DNA of 64,000 bases from Thauera propionica (GCF_002245655.1 NZ_NOIH01000003.1:310001-374000), one strand, 5' to 3'; shown: positions 15,582 through 26,542, numbered from the stretch's first letter. The notes: generated by a model not told the origin, from the sequence alone. Program-made: numbers and translations.

Positions 15582-17237
15582 ATGAAGAGCACGCATACGT
15601 CCGCCCGCAGCGGCAGCCTTTCCGTACGCAATCTGCTGTACATCGCCATCGCCTTCCAGATCGTGCTAGCGGTCGCGCTCGGCTTGCTCGGCCTGCGCGG
15701 CATGTACTCGACGCTGAATGGACTCAACGAGGTCTACAACGATCGCGTGATCCCCCTGCGCGACCTCAAGGTCATCTCCGACGAATACGCGGTAGCCATC
15801 GTCGACGCGACGCAGAAGGTGCGCGACGGCACCATCCAGGCCGACGCGGCCGCCGCGACGATGGCGCGGGCGCGCAGCCTGATCGACGACAAATGGAAGG
15901 CCTATACCGCCAGCCCCCACCTGTCGGAGGCGGAGCGCGCCCTGATCGCCAAGGCCGAGCCCACGATGGAAAAGGGCAACGCCCTGGTCGACCTGATGGT
16001 CGAGCGCCTGAAGCTCAACGCCTTGTTCGAGATCCACGGCATCGCCGAACAGACCCTCTACCCGACGCTGGACCCGATCACCGAGGTTCTGCGCCAGCTG
16101 ATCGAAACCCAGCTGGAGCATGCGCGCAGTGACTACGAGGCCGAGCAGGCGAACTTCCACGATGCGCTCACGCTGATGATCCTGATGATCGTCGCCGCCG
16201 CGACGCTGTCGGGCATCGGCGGCGTGATCTTCGCACGCAACTTCCTGATGCGTCCGCTGGACGACGCCCGCCGCTTCGCCAACGACATTGCCTCCGGCAA
16301 CCTCGGCAGCCGCATCGAGGTACAGCGCGACGACGAGATCGGCAGCCTCACCGCGGCCCTGCAGACGATGCAGTTGGAACTGCGCAACATGGTGCAGCTG
16401 ATCCAGAACAACGCCGAACAGATCGCCTCGGCAAGCGAGAACCTGGCCAGCAGCACCGGCACGATCTCGGCCGCGACCGTCCAGCAGTCCAGCGCCGCCG
16501 AGGCGATCGCCGCCGCGATCGACCAGATGAGCGGCTCGATCGGCCAGGTCTCGAACTTCACCGCCGAGGCCAAGGACATCGCAACCGACTCGGGCGCGGC
16601 GTCGCGCACCGGGGCCGAGGTGATCCGTCGCGTGGTCGGCGACATCGAGCGCATCGCCGACTCGGTGAACCAGGCGTCTGCTGCCGTGCGTGATCTCGGC
16701 CAGCACAGCCAGGCCATCGCCTCGGTGGTCACCGTGATCAAGGAAGTGGCAGACCAGACCAACCTGCTCGCGCTCAACGCCGCGATCGAAGCCGCTCGCG
16801 CCGGGGAACAGGGGCGCGGTTTCGCCGTCGTCGCCGACGAGGTGCGCAAGCTCGCAGAGCGCACGGCCGCATCGACCCAGGACATCGCCCGCATCGTCGG
16901 CCAGATCACCGCGGGCACCGACTCGGCGGTGAAGGCGATGGACACCCAGGTGCGCAGCGTGGAAGCGAGCGTCGCGCTGGCGGGCGAAGCCGGCGAGGCC
17001 ATCGCCCGCATCAACGCCGCATCGGAAAAGGTGGTGGCGACTGTCAGCGACGTCTCCAGCGCTCTTCAGGAACAATCGCAGACCAGCAGCGACATCGCCC
17101 GCGGCATCGCCGAGATCGCGGACATGAGCGGCCGCAACAGCACCTCGGCACGCGACGTGGACAAGGCCACGCGCCAACTCGCCGCGCTCTCGGCGCAACT
17201 GCGCGAAACCGTACGCCGGTTCCGCCTGCAGGGCTGA
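15582..17237 (+). CDS. Methyl-accepting chemotaxis protein
   Basis: A 551-residue membrane chemoreceptor. An N-terminal transmembrane helix (about 17-38) is followed by a periplasmic four-helix-bundle sensor to about residue 190, a second membrane helix (about 192-215), a HAMP domain (about 215-270), and a cytoplasmic signalling domain. The signalling hairpin shows the highly conserved [20 protein letters not shown] and [16 protein letters not shown] segments. No C-terminal CheR pentapeptide is present. The ATG at 15582 has AGGGGAG upstream. Its location between binding proteins and aromatic genes, and a promoter motif shared with the lig operon, suggest it senses aromatic or related acids. 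Confidence 0.93.
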   Translation: MKSTHTSARSGSLSVRNLLYIAIAFQIVLAVALGLLGLRGMYSTLNGLNEVYNDRVIPLRDLKVISDEYAVAIVDATQKVRDGTIQADAAAATMARARSLIDDKWKAYTASPHLSEAERALIAKAEPTMEKGNALVDLMVERLKLNALFEIHGIAEQTLYPTLDPITEVLRQLIETQLEHARSDYEAEQANFHDALTLMILMIVAAATLSGIGGVIFARNFLMRPLDDARRFANDIASGNLGSRIEVQRDDEIGSLTAALQTMQLELRNMVQLIQNNAEQIASASENLASSTGTISAATVQQSSAAEAIAAAIDQMSGSIGQVSNFTAEAKDIATDSGAASRTGAEVIRRVVGDIERIADSVNQASAAVRDLGQHSQAIASVVTVIKEVADQTNLLALNAAIEAARAGEQGRGFAVVADEVRKLAERTAASTQDIARIVGQITAGTDSAVKAMDTQVRSVEASVALAGEAGEAIARINAASEKVVATVSDVSSALQEQSQTSSDIARGIAEIADMSGRNSTSARDVDKATRQLAALSAQLRETVRRFRLQG

Positions 17238-17254
17238 ACCGCCGACCACTGCCA

Positions 17255-17282
17255 CCCTCGCCGGCGCGCCTGCCGACGAGGG
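17255..17282. terminator. Stem-loop between convergent genes
   Basis: CCCTCGCCGGC (17255-17265) pairs with GCCGACGAGGG (17272-17282) with one mismatch. It fills the 49-base gap between the convergent chemoreceptor and AraC genes and could act on both strands, although no T run follows on either side. Confidence 0.4.
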
Positions 17283-17286
17283 CGCG

Positions 17287-18183
17287 TCAGCGCTCGTCGG
17301 CCAGCTGCCGTCGGGCCAGCTCGCGGAATGCCGTCGGCGTACGGCCGGCGTGCTTCTTGAAGAAGCGACCGAAGTAGGCCTCGTCCTCGAAGCCGAGAAA
17401 GCCGGCGATCTGCTTGACGGCGAGGGTCGAATACACCAGTTCGCGCTGTGCCTCGTGCATCAGGCGCGCGTTGATGACATCCAGCGGCGACATGCCGAGC
17501 GATTCGCGACACAGGCGTGCGAGCTGCCCCGCCGAGACCCCCAGTGCCGCCGCATAGTGCTCGACCGGCAGATGCTCGGAAAAGTGGCGGTCGACCATCG
17601 CACGGAAGCGCTCGATACGCGCCGCGCGGCGTGAGCGCTCAACGCCGGCGCCCGCCTCGCGGTTCTCGCCGATGCGCGCAATCTGCACGAACAGCGCCAG
17701 CAGCAGTGCGCTGCCTGCGGCGATCTGCCCCGGCGCATAGGCGCGCGACTCCTGCTCCAGCGCGAGGAAAAGCGGCATCAGCGCATCCGCATGGCGCGCC
17801 TCCTCCGCCACCGGGATCACCGCCGGCGTGCGCAGCACCGACAACAGTTCCGGCCGCCCGACGGCGGCAAGCGCCTCGAGCGGCCGCTGCGGCGCCGTCA
17901 CCACAGGCCCGTCCATCTCGGGCGAGAAATGAAAGCCATGCACCACGTGCGCCGGGATCACGATCAGGCACAGGGGCTCGATTGCCCATTTCGTCCCGTC
18001 GATCAGCGCCTCACCGCTCCCCCTGCAGACATACAGCAGCTGCATCATCGCGTCGTGGGTGTGAGCGTCGATTTCCCAGTTATTGGGCGCGGAACGCTCG
18101 GGAATCCACTCGAAACTGAAGGAATCCAGCCACGCGGGCTTGGCCTCCGTGCCATACAGATCGTAATTTGGGAGGGTCTTCAC
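17287..18183 (-). CDS. AraC-family transcriptional regulator
   Basis: A 298-residue regulator with an N-terminal cupin-type effector domain (histidines in DAHTHDAMMQ and PAHVVHGFHF) and a C-terminal pair of helix-turn-helix motifs (about 195-290), including QIAGFLGFEDEAYFGRFFKK and the GRTPTAFRE tail. The start is GTG at 18183, with AAGGAG about ten bases upstream. It diverges from the SDR-flavoprotein operon across 123 bases and probably controls it. The layout resembles regulators of hydroxybenzoate-type catabolism, but the inducer is unknown. Confidence 0.9.
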   Translation of the reverse strand: MKTLPNYDLYGTEAKPAWLDSFSFEWIPERSAPNNWEIDAHTHDAMMQLLYVCRGSGEALIDGTKWAIEPLCLIVIPAHVVHGFHFSPEMDGPVVTAPQRPLEALAAVGRPELLSVLRTPAVIPVAEEARHADALMPLFLALEQESRAYAPGQIAAGSALLLALFVQIARIGENREAGAGVERSRRAARIERFRAMVDRHFSEHLPVEHYAAALGVSAGQLARLCRESLGMSPLDVINARLMHEAQRELVYSTLAVKQIAGFLGFEDEAYFGRFFKKHAGRTPTAFRELARRQLADER

Positions 18184-18224
18184 GCCATCGAACTCCTTGC
18201 CACCGATGCACGAATTATCCGGCT

Positions 18225-18251
18225 CACCGAAGCATTTGTCGATTTGATCGG
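18225..18251 (+). promoter_or_regulatory. Motif in the AraC / SDR divergent promoter region
   Basis: This is the second copy of the 27-base motif at 13169-13195 (19 of 27 bases identical, ATTTGT core). It lies between the divergent AraC gene and the SDR operon, 56 bases before the SDR start, where an AraC activator would be expected to bind. Confidence 0.42.
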
Positions 18252-18306
18252 ACGATAGACCTCCCTAACATGACCTCACACCAAGACCCCCATGGGAGAC
18301 ACCAAC

Positions 18307-19122
18307 ATGATCGACAACTGGCTCGGCCTCGAAGGCAAGGTCTGCGTCGTGACCGGCGCGGCCAGCGGCATCGGCGCCGCCATCGCCGAGACCCTTGCCG
18401 CTGCAGGCGCACGCGTCGCCCTGCTCGACCTCAATGCCGAAGGCGTGTCGCGCCTGTCGGCGCAACTCAACGCTGCCGGTGCCACGACCCTCGGCCTCGC
18501 CCTCGACACCGCGGACGAGGCGGCAGTGCAGGCTGCCGCTCAGCGCGTGCAAGGCGAACTGGGCCCCTGCCAGGCGCTGATCAACAACGCCGGCCTGCTG
18601 CGCGCCGCGCCGCTGGCCGACGTCAGCCTCGCCGACTGGAACCAGGTGCTGGCCGTGAACCTGACCGGCTACCTGCTGTGCGCGCGCAGCTTCGCCGCGC
18701 ACATGCGCGAACGCGGCGGCGGCAGCATCGTCAACGTCGCCTCGATCTCGGCGCTCAATCCGCAGACCAATAGCGGCGCCTACAGCGCGAGCAAGGCCGG
18801 CGTGCTGCTGTTGTCGCGCCAGATGGCGGCCGAATGGGGCCCGCAGGGCATCCGCAGCAATGCGGTATGCCCCGGCATGATCCGTACCGCGCTGTCGGCG
18901 AAGTTCTACGAGGAGCCGGGCTTCGAGCAGAAGCGCGCGGCCGTCACCGCCAGCCGCCGCATCGGCGAGCCGGTCGATATCGCCAACGTCGCCGCCTTCC
19001 TCGCCAGCGATCGTGCCGCATACGTCAATGGCGCCGAGATCCTGGTCGATGGCGGCATGGACTGCATGCTGATGGATCTGGTGCCGCGCCCCGGCTACAA
19101 CCAGACCGGCAAGGCAGCCTGA
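18307..19122 (+). CDS. Short-chain dehydrogenase/reductase (SDR), first of operon
   Basis: A 271-residue classical SDR. It has the cofactor motif TGAASGIG, an Asp after strand 2 (LLDLN) favouring NAD, the NNAG motif, and the catalytic YSASK with its upstream Ser. The ATG at 18307 is chosen for the GGGAGA before it; a start 15 bases earlier is possible. It opens an operon with a KstD-like flavoprotein, a NIPSNAP-like protein and a second SDR, all on the plus strand. A role in oxidising a ring alcohol to a ketone fits this company but is not shown. Confidence 0.9.
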   Translation: MIDNWLGLEGKVCVVTGAASGIGAAIAETLAAAGARVALLDLNAEGVSRLSAQLNAAGATTLGLALDTADEAAVQAAAQRVQGELGPCQALINNAGLLRAAPLADVSLADWNQVLAVNLTGYLLCARSFAAHMRERGGGSIVNVASISALNPQTNSGAYSASKAGVLLLSRQMAAEWGPQGIRSNAVCPGMIRTALSAKFYEEPGFEQKRAAVTASRRIGEPVDIANVAAFLASDRAAYVNGAEILVDGGMDCMLMDLVPRPGYNQTGKAA

Positions 19123-19156
19123 ACGGCACCCGCCCCCCCATATCAAGGAAGAGACC

Positions 19157-20926
19157 ATGAACCACCCCGTTCCCCCGAGCCGGATCAGCTGCGATCTGCT
19201 CGTCGTCGGCTCCGGCGCCGGCGGCCTGTCCACTGCCATCACCGCGAAGAAGCACGGCCTCGATGTCGTCGTGATCGAGAAGGAAGACGTCTTCGGCGGC
19301 ACCACCGCCTTCTCCGGTGGCGTGCTCTGGATTCCCGGCAACCCGCATGCGAAGAAGGCCGGCATCCAGGATAGCCGCGAGGCCGCCGTCGAATACATGA
19401 AGAACGAGACCGGCGCCTTCTACGACGCCGTCGCGGCCGAGGCCTTTCTCGACGCCGGCCCGGAGATGGTCGAGTTCTTCGAGCGCGAGACCGCGGTGAA
19501 ATTCGTCCCCACCCTCTATCCCGACTACCACCCCACCGTGCCGGGCGGGGTCGACATCGGCCGCTCGATCCTCGCCGCGCCCTTCGACATCCGCGCGCTG
19601 GGCGAGCACATGGGGCGCCTGCGTCCGCCGCTGGAAACGATCACCTTCATCGGCATGATGTTCAATTCGTCCAATGCCGATCTGAAGCACTTCTTCAACG
19701 CCACCAAGTCGCTGAAATCCTTCACCTACGTCGCCCGGCGGCTGGCCACCCACGTCAAGGAACTGGCGCTGTACCGACGCGGCATCAACGTCACCAGCGG
19801 CAATGCGCTGGCCGCGCGGCTGGCGAAGTCCTGCCTCGACCTAGGCATTCCCATCTACACGCGCACCGGCGCCAAGGAACTGGCGCTGCACGACGGCCGC
19901 ATCGTGGGCGCCCTGGCCGACGGTCCGGACGGCAATACCGTGCACATCACCGCCAGGCGCGGCGTGGTACTGGCGTGTGGCGGCTTCTCACACGATGTCG
20001 CACGCATCAGGAAGGCCTACCCGCACCTGCAGCGCGGCGGCGAACACCTGTCGCCCGTGCCGGCCGGCAACACCGGTGACGGCGCGCGCATGGCCGAGCA
20101 GGTCGGCGGCGTGGTCGAGATCCGCTATCCCAACGCCTCGGCCTGGATGCCGGTGTCGCGGGTGCCGCTGGGCAAGGGCCGCTTCGGCGTCTTTCCCCAC
20201 CTGCTCGACCGCTACAAGCCGGGCATCATCGGTGTGACGCGCAAGGGCAAGCGCTTCTGCAACGAGTCCGAGTCCTACCACGACGTCGGCGCCGCCATGA
20301 TCGAGGCCTGCAAGGACGAGAAGGAAACCGCGATGTGGCTGGTGTGCGATCAGGCCACGCTGAGCAAGTACGGCCTGGGCTATGTGAAGCCCGCGCCGAT
20401 GCCGGTCGGCAAGTTCCTCCGCAACGGCTACCTGATCAAGGGCGACACGCTGGCCGAACTGGCGCGCAACGCCGGCATCGATGCCGAGGGCCTGGAGAAG
20501 ACCGTCGCCGCCTACAACCAGGGCGCGGCCGGCGGCCACGACCTGCAGTTCGGCCGCGGCACCACCGCCTTCAACCGCTACCTGGCCGACCCGGAAAACA
20601 AGCCCAACCCCTGCGTCGCACCGGTCGGCAAGGGGCCGTACTACGCGATCAAGGTGGTGATGGGCGATCTCGGCACCTTCGACGGCATCCGCACCAGCGT
20701 GGTCGGCGAAGTGCTGGACGACACCGGCGCCCCCATCCCCGGCCTGTTCTCGGTGGGCAACGACCGCGCCAGCGTGATGGGCGGCAACTACCCCGGCGCC
20801 GGCATCACGCTGGGGCCGATCATGACCTTCGGCTACATCACGGGCCGTCACATCGCCGGTGCGCTGGAAACGGTGCAGATCCCCGCCATTCAGATCGAGC
20901 GCAAGGAGATGGTCCGTGTTGCCTGA
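19157..20926 (+). CDS. FAD-dependent dehydrogenase, 3-ketosteroid delta-1-dehydrogenase-like
   Basis: A 589-residue flavoprotein of the fumarate reductase / KstD family. The FAD-binding GSGAGGLSTAI lies near residues 18-28, GGTTAFSGGVLWIPGN follows, and the C-terminal NYPGAGITLGP places a Tyr and Gly as in the KstD active site. Relatives desaturate the carbon-carbon bond beside a ring ketone. Sitting between two SDR genes, it may introduce double bonds into an alicyclic ketone on the way to an aromatic acid, as 4-oxocyclohexanecarboxylate desaturases do. A steroid substrate is less likely, since no other steroid genes are seen. Confidence 0.88.
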   Translation: MNHPVPPSRISCDLLVVGSGAGGLSTAITAKKHGLDVVVIEKEDVFGGTTAFSGGVLWIPGNPHAKKAGIQDSREAAVEYMKNETGAFYDAVAAEAFLDAGPEMVEFFERETAVKFVPTLYPDYHPTVPGGVDIGRSILAAPFDIRALGEHMGRLRPPLETITFIGMMFNSSNADLKHFFNATKSLKSFTYVARRLATHVKELALYRRGINVTSGNALAARLAKSCLDLGIPIYTRTGAKELALHDGRIVGALADGPDGNTVHITARRGVVLACGGFSHDVARIRKAYPHLQRGGEHLSPVPAGNTGDGARMAEQVGGVVEIRYPNASAWMPVSRVPLGKGRFGVFPHLLDRYKPGIIGVTRKGKRFCNESESYHDVGAAMIEACKDEKETAMWLVCDQATLSKYGLGYVKPAPMPVGKFLRNGYLIKGDTLAELARNAGIDAEGLEKTVAAYNQGAAGGHDLQFGRGTTAFNRYLADPENKPNPCVAPVGKGPYYAIKVVMGDLGTFDGIRTSVVGEVLDDTGAPIPGLFSVGNDRASVMGGNYPGAGITLGPIMTFGYITGRHIAGALETVQIPAIQIERKEMVRVA

Positions 20927-21272
20927 GGCCCTGCCCCGCCCGCTCGACAAGCCGCTGGTGGATCACCGTATCTACACCATCCAGCTGCGCAAGATGAACG
21001 AGTTCATCGAGGTCTTCGACCGTCTCGCGATGCCGATCCTGCTCGAGACCCTCGGTCACCCGGTCGGTTTCTACACCAGCCTCGTCGGCGCACAGAACCA
21101 GTTCGTCCATCTGTGGGCCTACGACAGCATGGCGGACTACGAGGCGCGTTGCCGGGCGCGCGACACGCACCCCGACTTCCCGAAGTACCTTGCTGCCTCC
21201 GGCCACCTGATCACCGCCCAGGAAACGCGGCTGATCCGCATGGTCGACATGCCCAGCCTGCGGAGGACCTGA
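20916..21272 (+). CDS. NIPSNAP-family protein
   Basis: A 118-residue dimeric alpha/beta-barrel type protein with the NIPSNAP features VDHRIYTIQLRKMNEF, FYTSLVG and LWAYDSMADYE. The GTG start at 20916 has AAGGAG seven bases upstream, inside the end of the flavoprotein gene, which it overlaps by 11 bases; this suggests translational coupling. Biochemical function of the family is poorly known. Its tight packing in the operon implies a part in the same pathway. Confidence 0.82.
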   Translation: MLPEALPRPLDKPLVDHRIYTIQLRKMNEFIEVFDRLAMPILLETLGHPVGFYTSLVGAQNQFVHLWAYDSMADYEARCRARDTHPDFPKYLAASGHLITAQETRLIRMVDMPSLRRT

Positions 21273-21275
21273 AGC

Positions 21276-22058
21276 ATGAGCTCACCGACGAAGGGCAAGG
21301 TGGCGATCGTCACCGGCGGCGCCGACGGCATCGGCTGGGCCACGGCCCAGCGCCTGGCCCAGGAAGTCGAACATGTGGTCGTCGCCGACCTGCGTGCGGA
21401 TACGGCGCAGGCACGCGCGGCAGCGCTGGGCGAACACCACTGCGGCCTGGGTGCCGACGTGACCGTGCAGGAGGATGTCGCGGCGCTGGTCGACACTGTC
21501 GTGGACCGCTTCGGCCGCATCGACATGCTGGTGAACAACGCCGGCGTCCCCGAGCAGGTCGCCGCCACCGTCGATCAGCAGCTCGCGGCCTTCGACCGGG
21601 TGATCGGCGTGCACCTGCGCGGCACCTTCCTGATGTCGCAGGCGGTGGGTCGGGTGATGCTTGCGCAGGGATGCGGCAGCATCGTCAACCTCTCCTCCAT
21701 CGCGGGCTTCGCCGGCATTCCCCAGCGCAACGCCTATGCAGCGGCGAAGGCGGGCATCGTCGGCATGACGCGTTCGATGGCCTGCGAATGGGCTCGCCAC
21801 GGCGTGCGCGTCAACGCCGTCGCGCCGGGCTATGTGCGCACCGCGCTGGTGGCCGAACTGGAAGCGAAGGGTGCGCTGAACGCCCGCAGCCTGCTGTCCC
21901 GCACGCCGATGGGCCGGATGGCGCGCCCGGAAGAGATCGCCGAGGTCATCGCCTTCCTCGCCTCCGAGCGTGCCAGCTTCGTCACCGGCAGCACCCTGGT
22001 CGCCGACGGCGGCTGGCTCGCCTGGGGCGCGCCCGAGGACAGCCTTCCCGGGCTGTGA
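21276..22058 (+). CDS. Short-chain dehydrogenase/reductase (SDR), last of operon
   Basis: A 260-residue classical SDR with TGGADGIG, Asp after strand 2 (VADLR) favouring NAD, NNAG and the catalytic Ser with YAAAK. It begins three bases after the NIPSNAP stop, so it is the fourth gene of the operon. It is clearly different from the first SDR, so the pathway probably has two separate alcohol or diol oxidation steps. The exact substrate is unknown. Confidence 0.9.
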   Translation: MSSPTKGKVAIVTGGADGIGWATAQRLAQEVEHVVVADLRADTAQARAAALGEHHCGLGADVTVQEDVAALVDTVVDRFGRIDMLVNNAGVPEQVAATVDQQLAAFDRVIGVHLRGTFLMSQAVGRVMLAQGCGSIVNLSSIAGFAGIPQRNAYAAAKAGIVGMTRSMACEWARHGVRVNAVAPGYVRTALVAELEAKGALNARSLLSRTPMGRMARPEEIAEVIAFLASERASFVTGSTLVADGGWLAWGAPEDSLPGL

Positions 22059-22073
22059 GGCGGTACCCGGGGC

Positions 22074-23030
22074 TCAGCCCAGCCCCGGGATCACCCCGCC
22101 GACCTTCACCAGCCAGATGAACGCGCTGATGGTGATGAAGGAGACCACGGTCGCCATCACCAGCACCGCGGAGCACAGGCCTTCCAGGCCGTACTTCTGG
22201 CCGAGGATGGCGTAGATGCTGAACATCGGCACGCAGGCGAAGAACACCGCGGCGGCCTGCAGCTCGGCGGAAATGCCCGGAACCAGGAACACCGCCAGCA
22301 ACACCGCCAGCGGGTGCAGAAGGAGCTTGCCGCCAGTCACAAGGGCGACCTCGCGCCCCATCCCCTTCACCGTGCTGCCGGCGAGGTTGCCGCCGATGAC
22401 GAACAGCGCGATCGCGGCCGAGGCCAGCGACAGCATGTCGATCGCCTTGAACAGCGGCTGCGGCAGGCGGATGCCGGTGAGCGCGAAGCTGAAGCCGATG
22501 GCGATCGCGATGATCATCGGGTTCTTCAGCAGGTTGAGCGCGATGTCGCGCAGGATGCGCAGGATGCTCGCGCCCCTGTTGCCGGCGCTGTCGGCCAGGA
22601 TCAGCACCAGCGGCAGCATCAGCAGATTCTCGACCAGCATGGTCAGCGCCATCGCCACGGTGGCGATCGGGCCCAGCACCTGCAGCGCCACCGGCAGGCC
22701 GATGAACGCGCTGTTCGACAGCGACGCCCCCATGCCGAACACGACGCTGTCGCGGAAGCTGCGCTTGAACACCCAGCGCGCCAGCAGCACGGTCGCCGCC
22801 ATCGCCGCGAGCGAGCCCAGCGCATAGGCGAGCAGGTAGCCGGAGTTCATCACCTCGCGGAAGGGCCGCTGCGACAGGGCCTGGAACAGCATCGCCGGCA
22901 ACGCGAAGCGGATGACGAAGGTACCGAGCACGCGCATGTCGGGCTTGGAGAACAGGCCCAGGCGCACGGCGCCGAAGCCGAGGCCGATCAGGATGAAGAC
23001 CGGGGTGGTGATGGCGAGGATGTCGAGCAC
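22074..23030 (-). CDS. AEC-family membrane transporter
   Basis: A 318-residue membrane protein of the auxin efflux carrier family with about ten hydrophobic helices, an N-terminal five-helix half (ITTPVFILIGLGFGAVRLG) and a C-terminal repeat ending in ISAFIWLVKVGG. The start is GTG at 23030 with GGAG upstream. Bacterial members carry malonate or other organic acids. It lies downstream of the lig operon and the aldo/keto reductase on the same strand, but a good terminator at 23080-23117 separates it from them, so co-transcription is uncertain. Confidence 0.87.
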   Translation of the reverse strand: MLDILAITTPVFILIGLGFGAVRLGLFSKPDMRVLGTFVIRFALPAMLFQALSQRPFREVMNSGYLLAYALGSLAAMAATVLLARWVFKRSFRDSVVFGMGASLSNSAFIGLPVALQVLGPIATVAMALTMLVENLLMLPLVLILADSAGNRGASILRILRDIALNLLKNPMIIAIAIGFSFALTGIRLPQPLFKAIDMLSLASAAIALFVIGGNLAGSTVKGMGREVALVTGGKLLLHPLAVLLAVFLVPGISAELQAAAVFFACVPMFSIYAILGQKYGLEGLCSAVLVMATVVSFITISAFIWLVKVGGVIPGLG

Positions 23031-23079
23031 GTCAGGCTCCGGCGGCCGGGCTTGCGACCGGCACGCAGGTCAGGGATTC

Positions 23080-23117
23080 AAAAAGAACCCCCGGCCGCGG
23101 GAAGGCGGCGCGGGGGT
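23080..23117 (-). terminator. Rho-independent terminator after the aldo/keto reductase
   Basis: On the minus strand ACCCCCG (23117-23111) pairs with CGGGGGT (23093-23087), with a GC-rich loop, and is followed by TCTTTTTG. It lies about 70 bases past the aldo/keto reductase stop and should end the lig/aldo-keto transcript before the AEC gene. Confidence 0.75.
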
Positions 23118-23185
23118 CGAGGGAACCGGCTCCGCATCCGGGTGGATGACGGAACCGTAGAGGGAGTCGTTGTCCGCGGCACCGC

Positions 23186-24187
23186 TCACGCAGCGAATTC
23201 TTCGGTATCGATCTCGACCTGCGTGGCGGCCGGGTAACGCGGGCCGGAGACGGTCCGGGCGTTGATCAGGGCCTCGAGCCGCGCGACGAGGTCGGGCGCC
23301 AGCGCGATGTCGGCGGCCTTCAGGTTCTCTTCCAGGTGCGCGAGGCTGGTCGTGCCGGGAATAGGCAGGATGTCCGTACCCTTGGCCAGCAACCAGGCCA
23401 GGGCCAGTTGCGCGGGCGTGCAGCCGGCCTCGCGCGCGAGCCCGAGGTAGCCGTCGAGCAGTCGCAGGTTGGCAGCGAAATGCGCGCTCTGGAAGCGCGG
23501 CATCGCGCGGCGGATGTCCTTGGCCTCGAAGGCGGCGACCTGCGCCGGATCGGTCAGCGCGCCGGCGAGGAAACCGCGCGCCACCGGACTGAAGGCGACG
23601 AAGGAGACGCCCAGCTCACGGCAGGCGTCGAGCACCGCGATCTCGGGGTTGCGCGTCCACAGCGAATATTCGGTCTGCAGCGCCGCGACCGGGTGCACCG
23701 CATGCGCGCGGCGCAGGGTGTCGGCCGACACCTCGGACAGGCCGATGCTGCGGATCTTGCCCTCGCGCACCAGGTCGGCCATCGCGCCCATGCTGTCCTC
23801 GATCGGCACCACCTTGTCCCAGCGGTGCAGGTAGTACAGGTCGATGACGTCGGTCTGCAGGCGCTGCAGCGCCTCTTCGCAGGTGCGCTTGATGGTCGCG
23901 GGACGGCCGTCGATGACGCGCTTGCCATCCACGCCGGTCATGCCGCACTTGCTCGCCAGCGTGTAGCGCGAACGGTGCTTGCCCAGCACACGGCCCACCA
24001 GCGTCTCGTTGGCGCCGAAGCCGTACAGCGCGGCGGTGTCGAAGTGCGTCACGCCCAGTTCCAGCGCCCGCAGCAACACGGCTTCGCCCACTTCGGGCGA
24101 AGGCGGCACGCCATAGGCGTGGCTCAGGTTCATGCAGCCCAGGCCGATGGCACCGACCTGGAAGGGACCGAGTTTGCGTTGTTGCAT
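23186..24187 (-). CDS. Aldo/keto reductase
   Basis: A 333-residue NADPH-dependent oxidoreductase with the family tetrad: Asp and Tyr in DTAALYG, Lys in LASKCG and His in YYLHRWD. The later IPGTTSLAHLEEN segment belongs to the NADP phosphate site. It lies 91 bases after ligC, across two small stem-loops, on the same strand. A role in reducing an aldehyde or ketone intermediate of protocatechuate cleavage is possible but not part of the known pathway. Confidence 0.9.
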   Translation of the reverse strand: MQQRKLGPFQVGAIGLGCMNLSHAYGVPPSPEVGEAVLLRALELGVTHFDTAALYGFGANETLVGRVLGKHRSRYTLASKCGMTGVDGKRVIDGRPATIKRTCEEALQRLQTDVIDLYYLHRWDKVVPIEDSMGAMADLVREGKIRSIGLSEVSADTLRRAHAVHPVAALQTEYSLWTRNPEIAVLDACRELGVSFVAFSPVARGFLAGALTDPAQVAAFEAKDIRRAMPRFQSAHFAANLRLLDGYLGLAREAGCTPAQLALAWLLAKGTDILPIPGTTSLAHLEENLKAADIALAPDLVARLEALINARTVSGPRYPAATQVEIDTEEFAA

Positions 24188-24212
24188 GCGGGGCTCCTGC
24201 AGAAAATGACAA

Positions 24213-24264
24213 CGGCTCCAGCCGTGAGGATGGAGCCGGAAAGCCTGATCGGGACGGATCAGGC
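24213..24264 (-). terminator. Two tandem stem-loops after ligC
   Basis: GCCTGATC/GATCAGGC (24243-24250 and 24257-24264) and CGGCTCCA/TGGAGCCG (24213-24220 and 24231-24238) are perfect eight-base stems placed one after the other past the ligC stop. On the minus strand the second is followed by TTGTCATTTTC, a weak T-rich tail. Together they may partly terminate the lig operon before the aldo/keto reductase. Confidence 0.5.
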
Positions 24265-24278
24265 GCGATGCATCGGGC

Positions 24279-25237
24279 TCAGGCGGCGTTCAGTTGCTGC
24301 TCGAGCTGGTGCAGCACCTGGTAGCACGGCAGCACCTTGTGCACGCTCGAGTTCGGCTCGCGGCCTTCGCGGATGGCGGCGAAGAACTCGCGGTCCTGCA
24401 GCTCGATGCCGTTCATCGACACGTCGACCCTGGAGACGTCGATCTTCTCTTCCTTGCCGTTGAACAGGTCGTCGTAGCGGGCGATGTAGGTGCCGGTGTC
24501 GCCGATGTAGCGGAAGAAGGTGCCGAGCGGGCCGTCATTGTTGAAGGACAGCGACAGCGTGCAGATGGCGCCGTTCGCGGCCTTGAGCTGGATGGACATG
24601 TCCATCGCGATGCCCAGCGTCGGGTGGATCGGGCCCTGGATGGCATTGGCCTGCACGATCGGGCTGTTGGCCTGATAGGCGAACAGATCGACGGTGTGGG
24701 CGGCATGGTGCCACAGCAGGTGGTCGGTCCAGCTGCGCGGCTGGCCCAGCGCGTTCATGTTGGTGCGGCGGAAGAAGTAGGTCTGCACGTCCATCTGCTG
24801 GACGTTGAACTCACCCGCCTTGACCTTGTTGTGCACCCACTGGTGGCTGGGGTTGAAGCGGCGCGTGTGGCCGACCATCGCGACCAGGCCGGTTTCCTTC
24901 TGCAGCCGTGCGACTTCCTCGGCGCCCTTCAGCGTGTCGGCGAGCGGGATCTCGACCTGCACGTGCTTGCCGGCCTTCAGGCACTGGATCGACTGGTCGG
25001 CGTGCATCTGCGTCGGGGTGCACAGGATCACGGCATCGACCTCGGGCAGCGCCAGGGTCTCGGCGAGGTCATTGGTGACGTGGCCGACCTTGTACTGCGT
25101 GGCGACTTCGCGGGTCTTTTCCAGGTCACGGCCGATCAGCGAAACCACTTCGACGCCGTCGATGTTCTTGATGCCGTCCAGGTGCTTGATGCCGAATGCG
25201 CCGGCACCGGCGAGTGCGACCTTGATCGTCTTGCTCA

Positions 25238-25238
<1 letters not shown>
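24279..25238 (-). CDS. ligC: 4-Carboxy-2-hydroxymuconate-6-semialdehyde dehydrogenase
   Basis: Oxidises the ring-cleavage product of protocatechuate, in its hemiacetal form, to 2-pyrone-4,6-dicarboxylate. The 319-residue Gfo/Idh/MocA-family protein has the Rossmann motif AGAGAFGIKHLDG, CTPTQMHA, and the LigC hallmark segments HVQVEIPLAD, GHTRRFNPSHQ and WTDHLLWHHAAHTVDLFAYQ. The ATG at 25238 shares one base with the ligB stop (TGATG), so the two are coupled. It is the last core gene of the operon. Confidence 0.95.
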
Positions 25239-26540
<1,302 letters not shown>

Positions 26541-26542
26541 GA

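Noticed and set aside
22066-22089. Perfect nine-base inverted repeat (CCCGGGGCT/AGCCCCGGG) at the end of the SDR operon
   Set aside because: It overlaps the convergent AEC gene end and has no T run on the plus strand, so a terminator call is not well supported.
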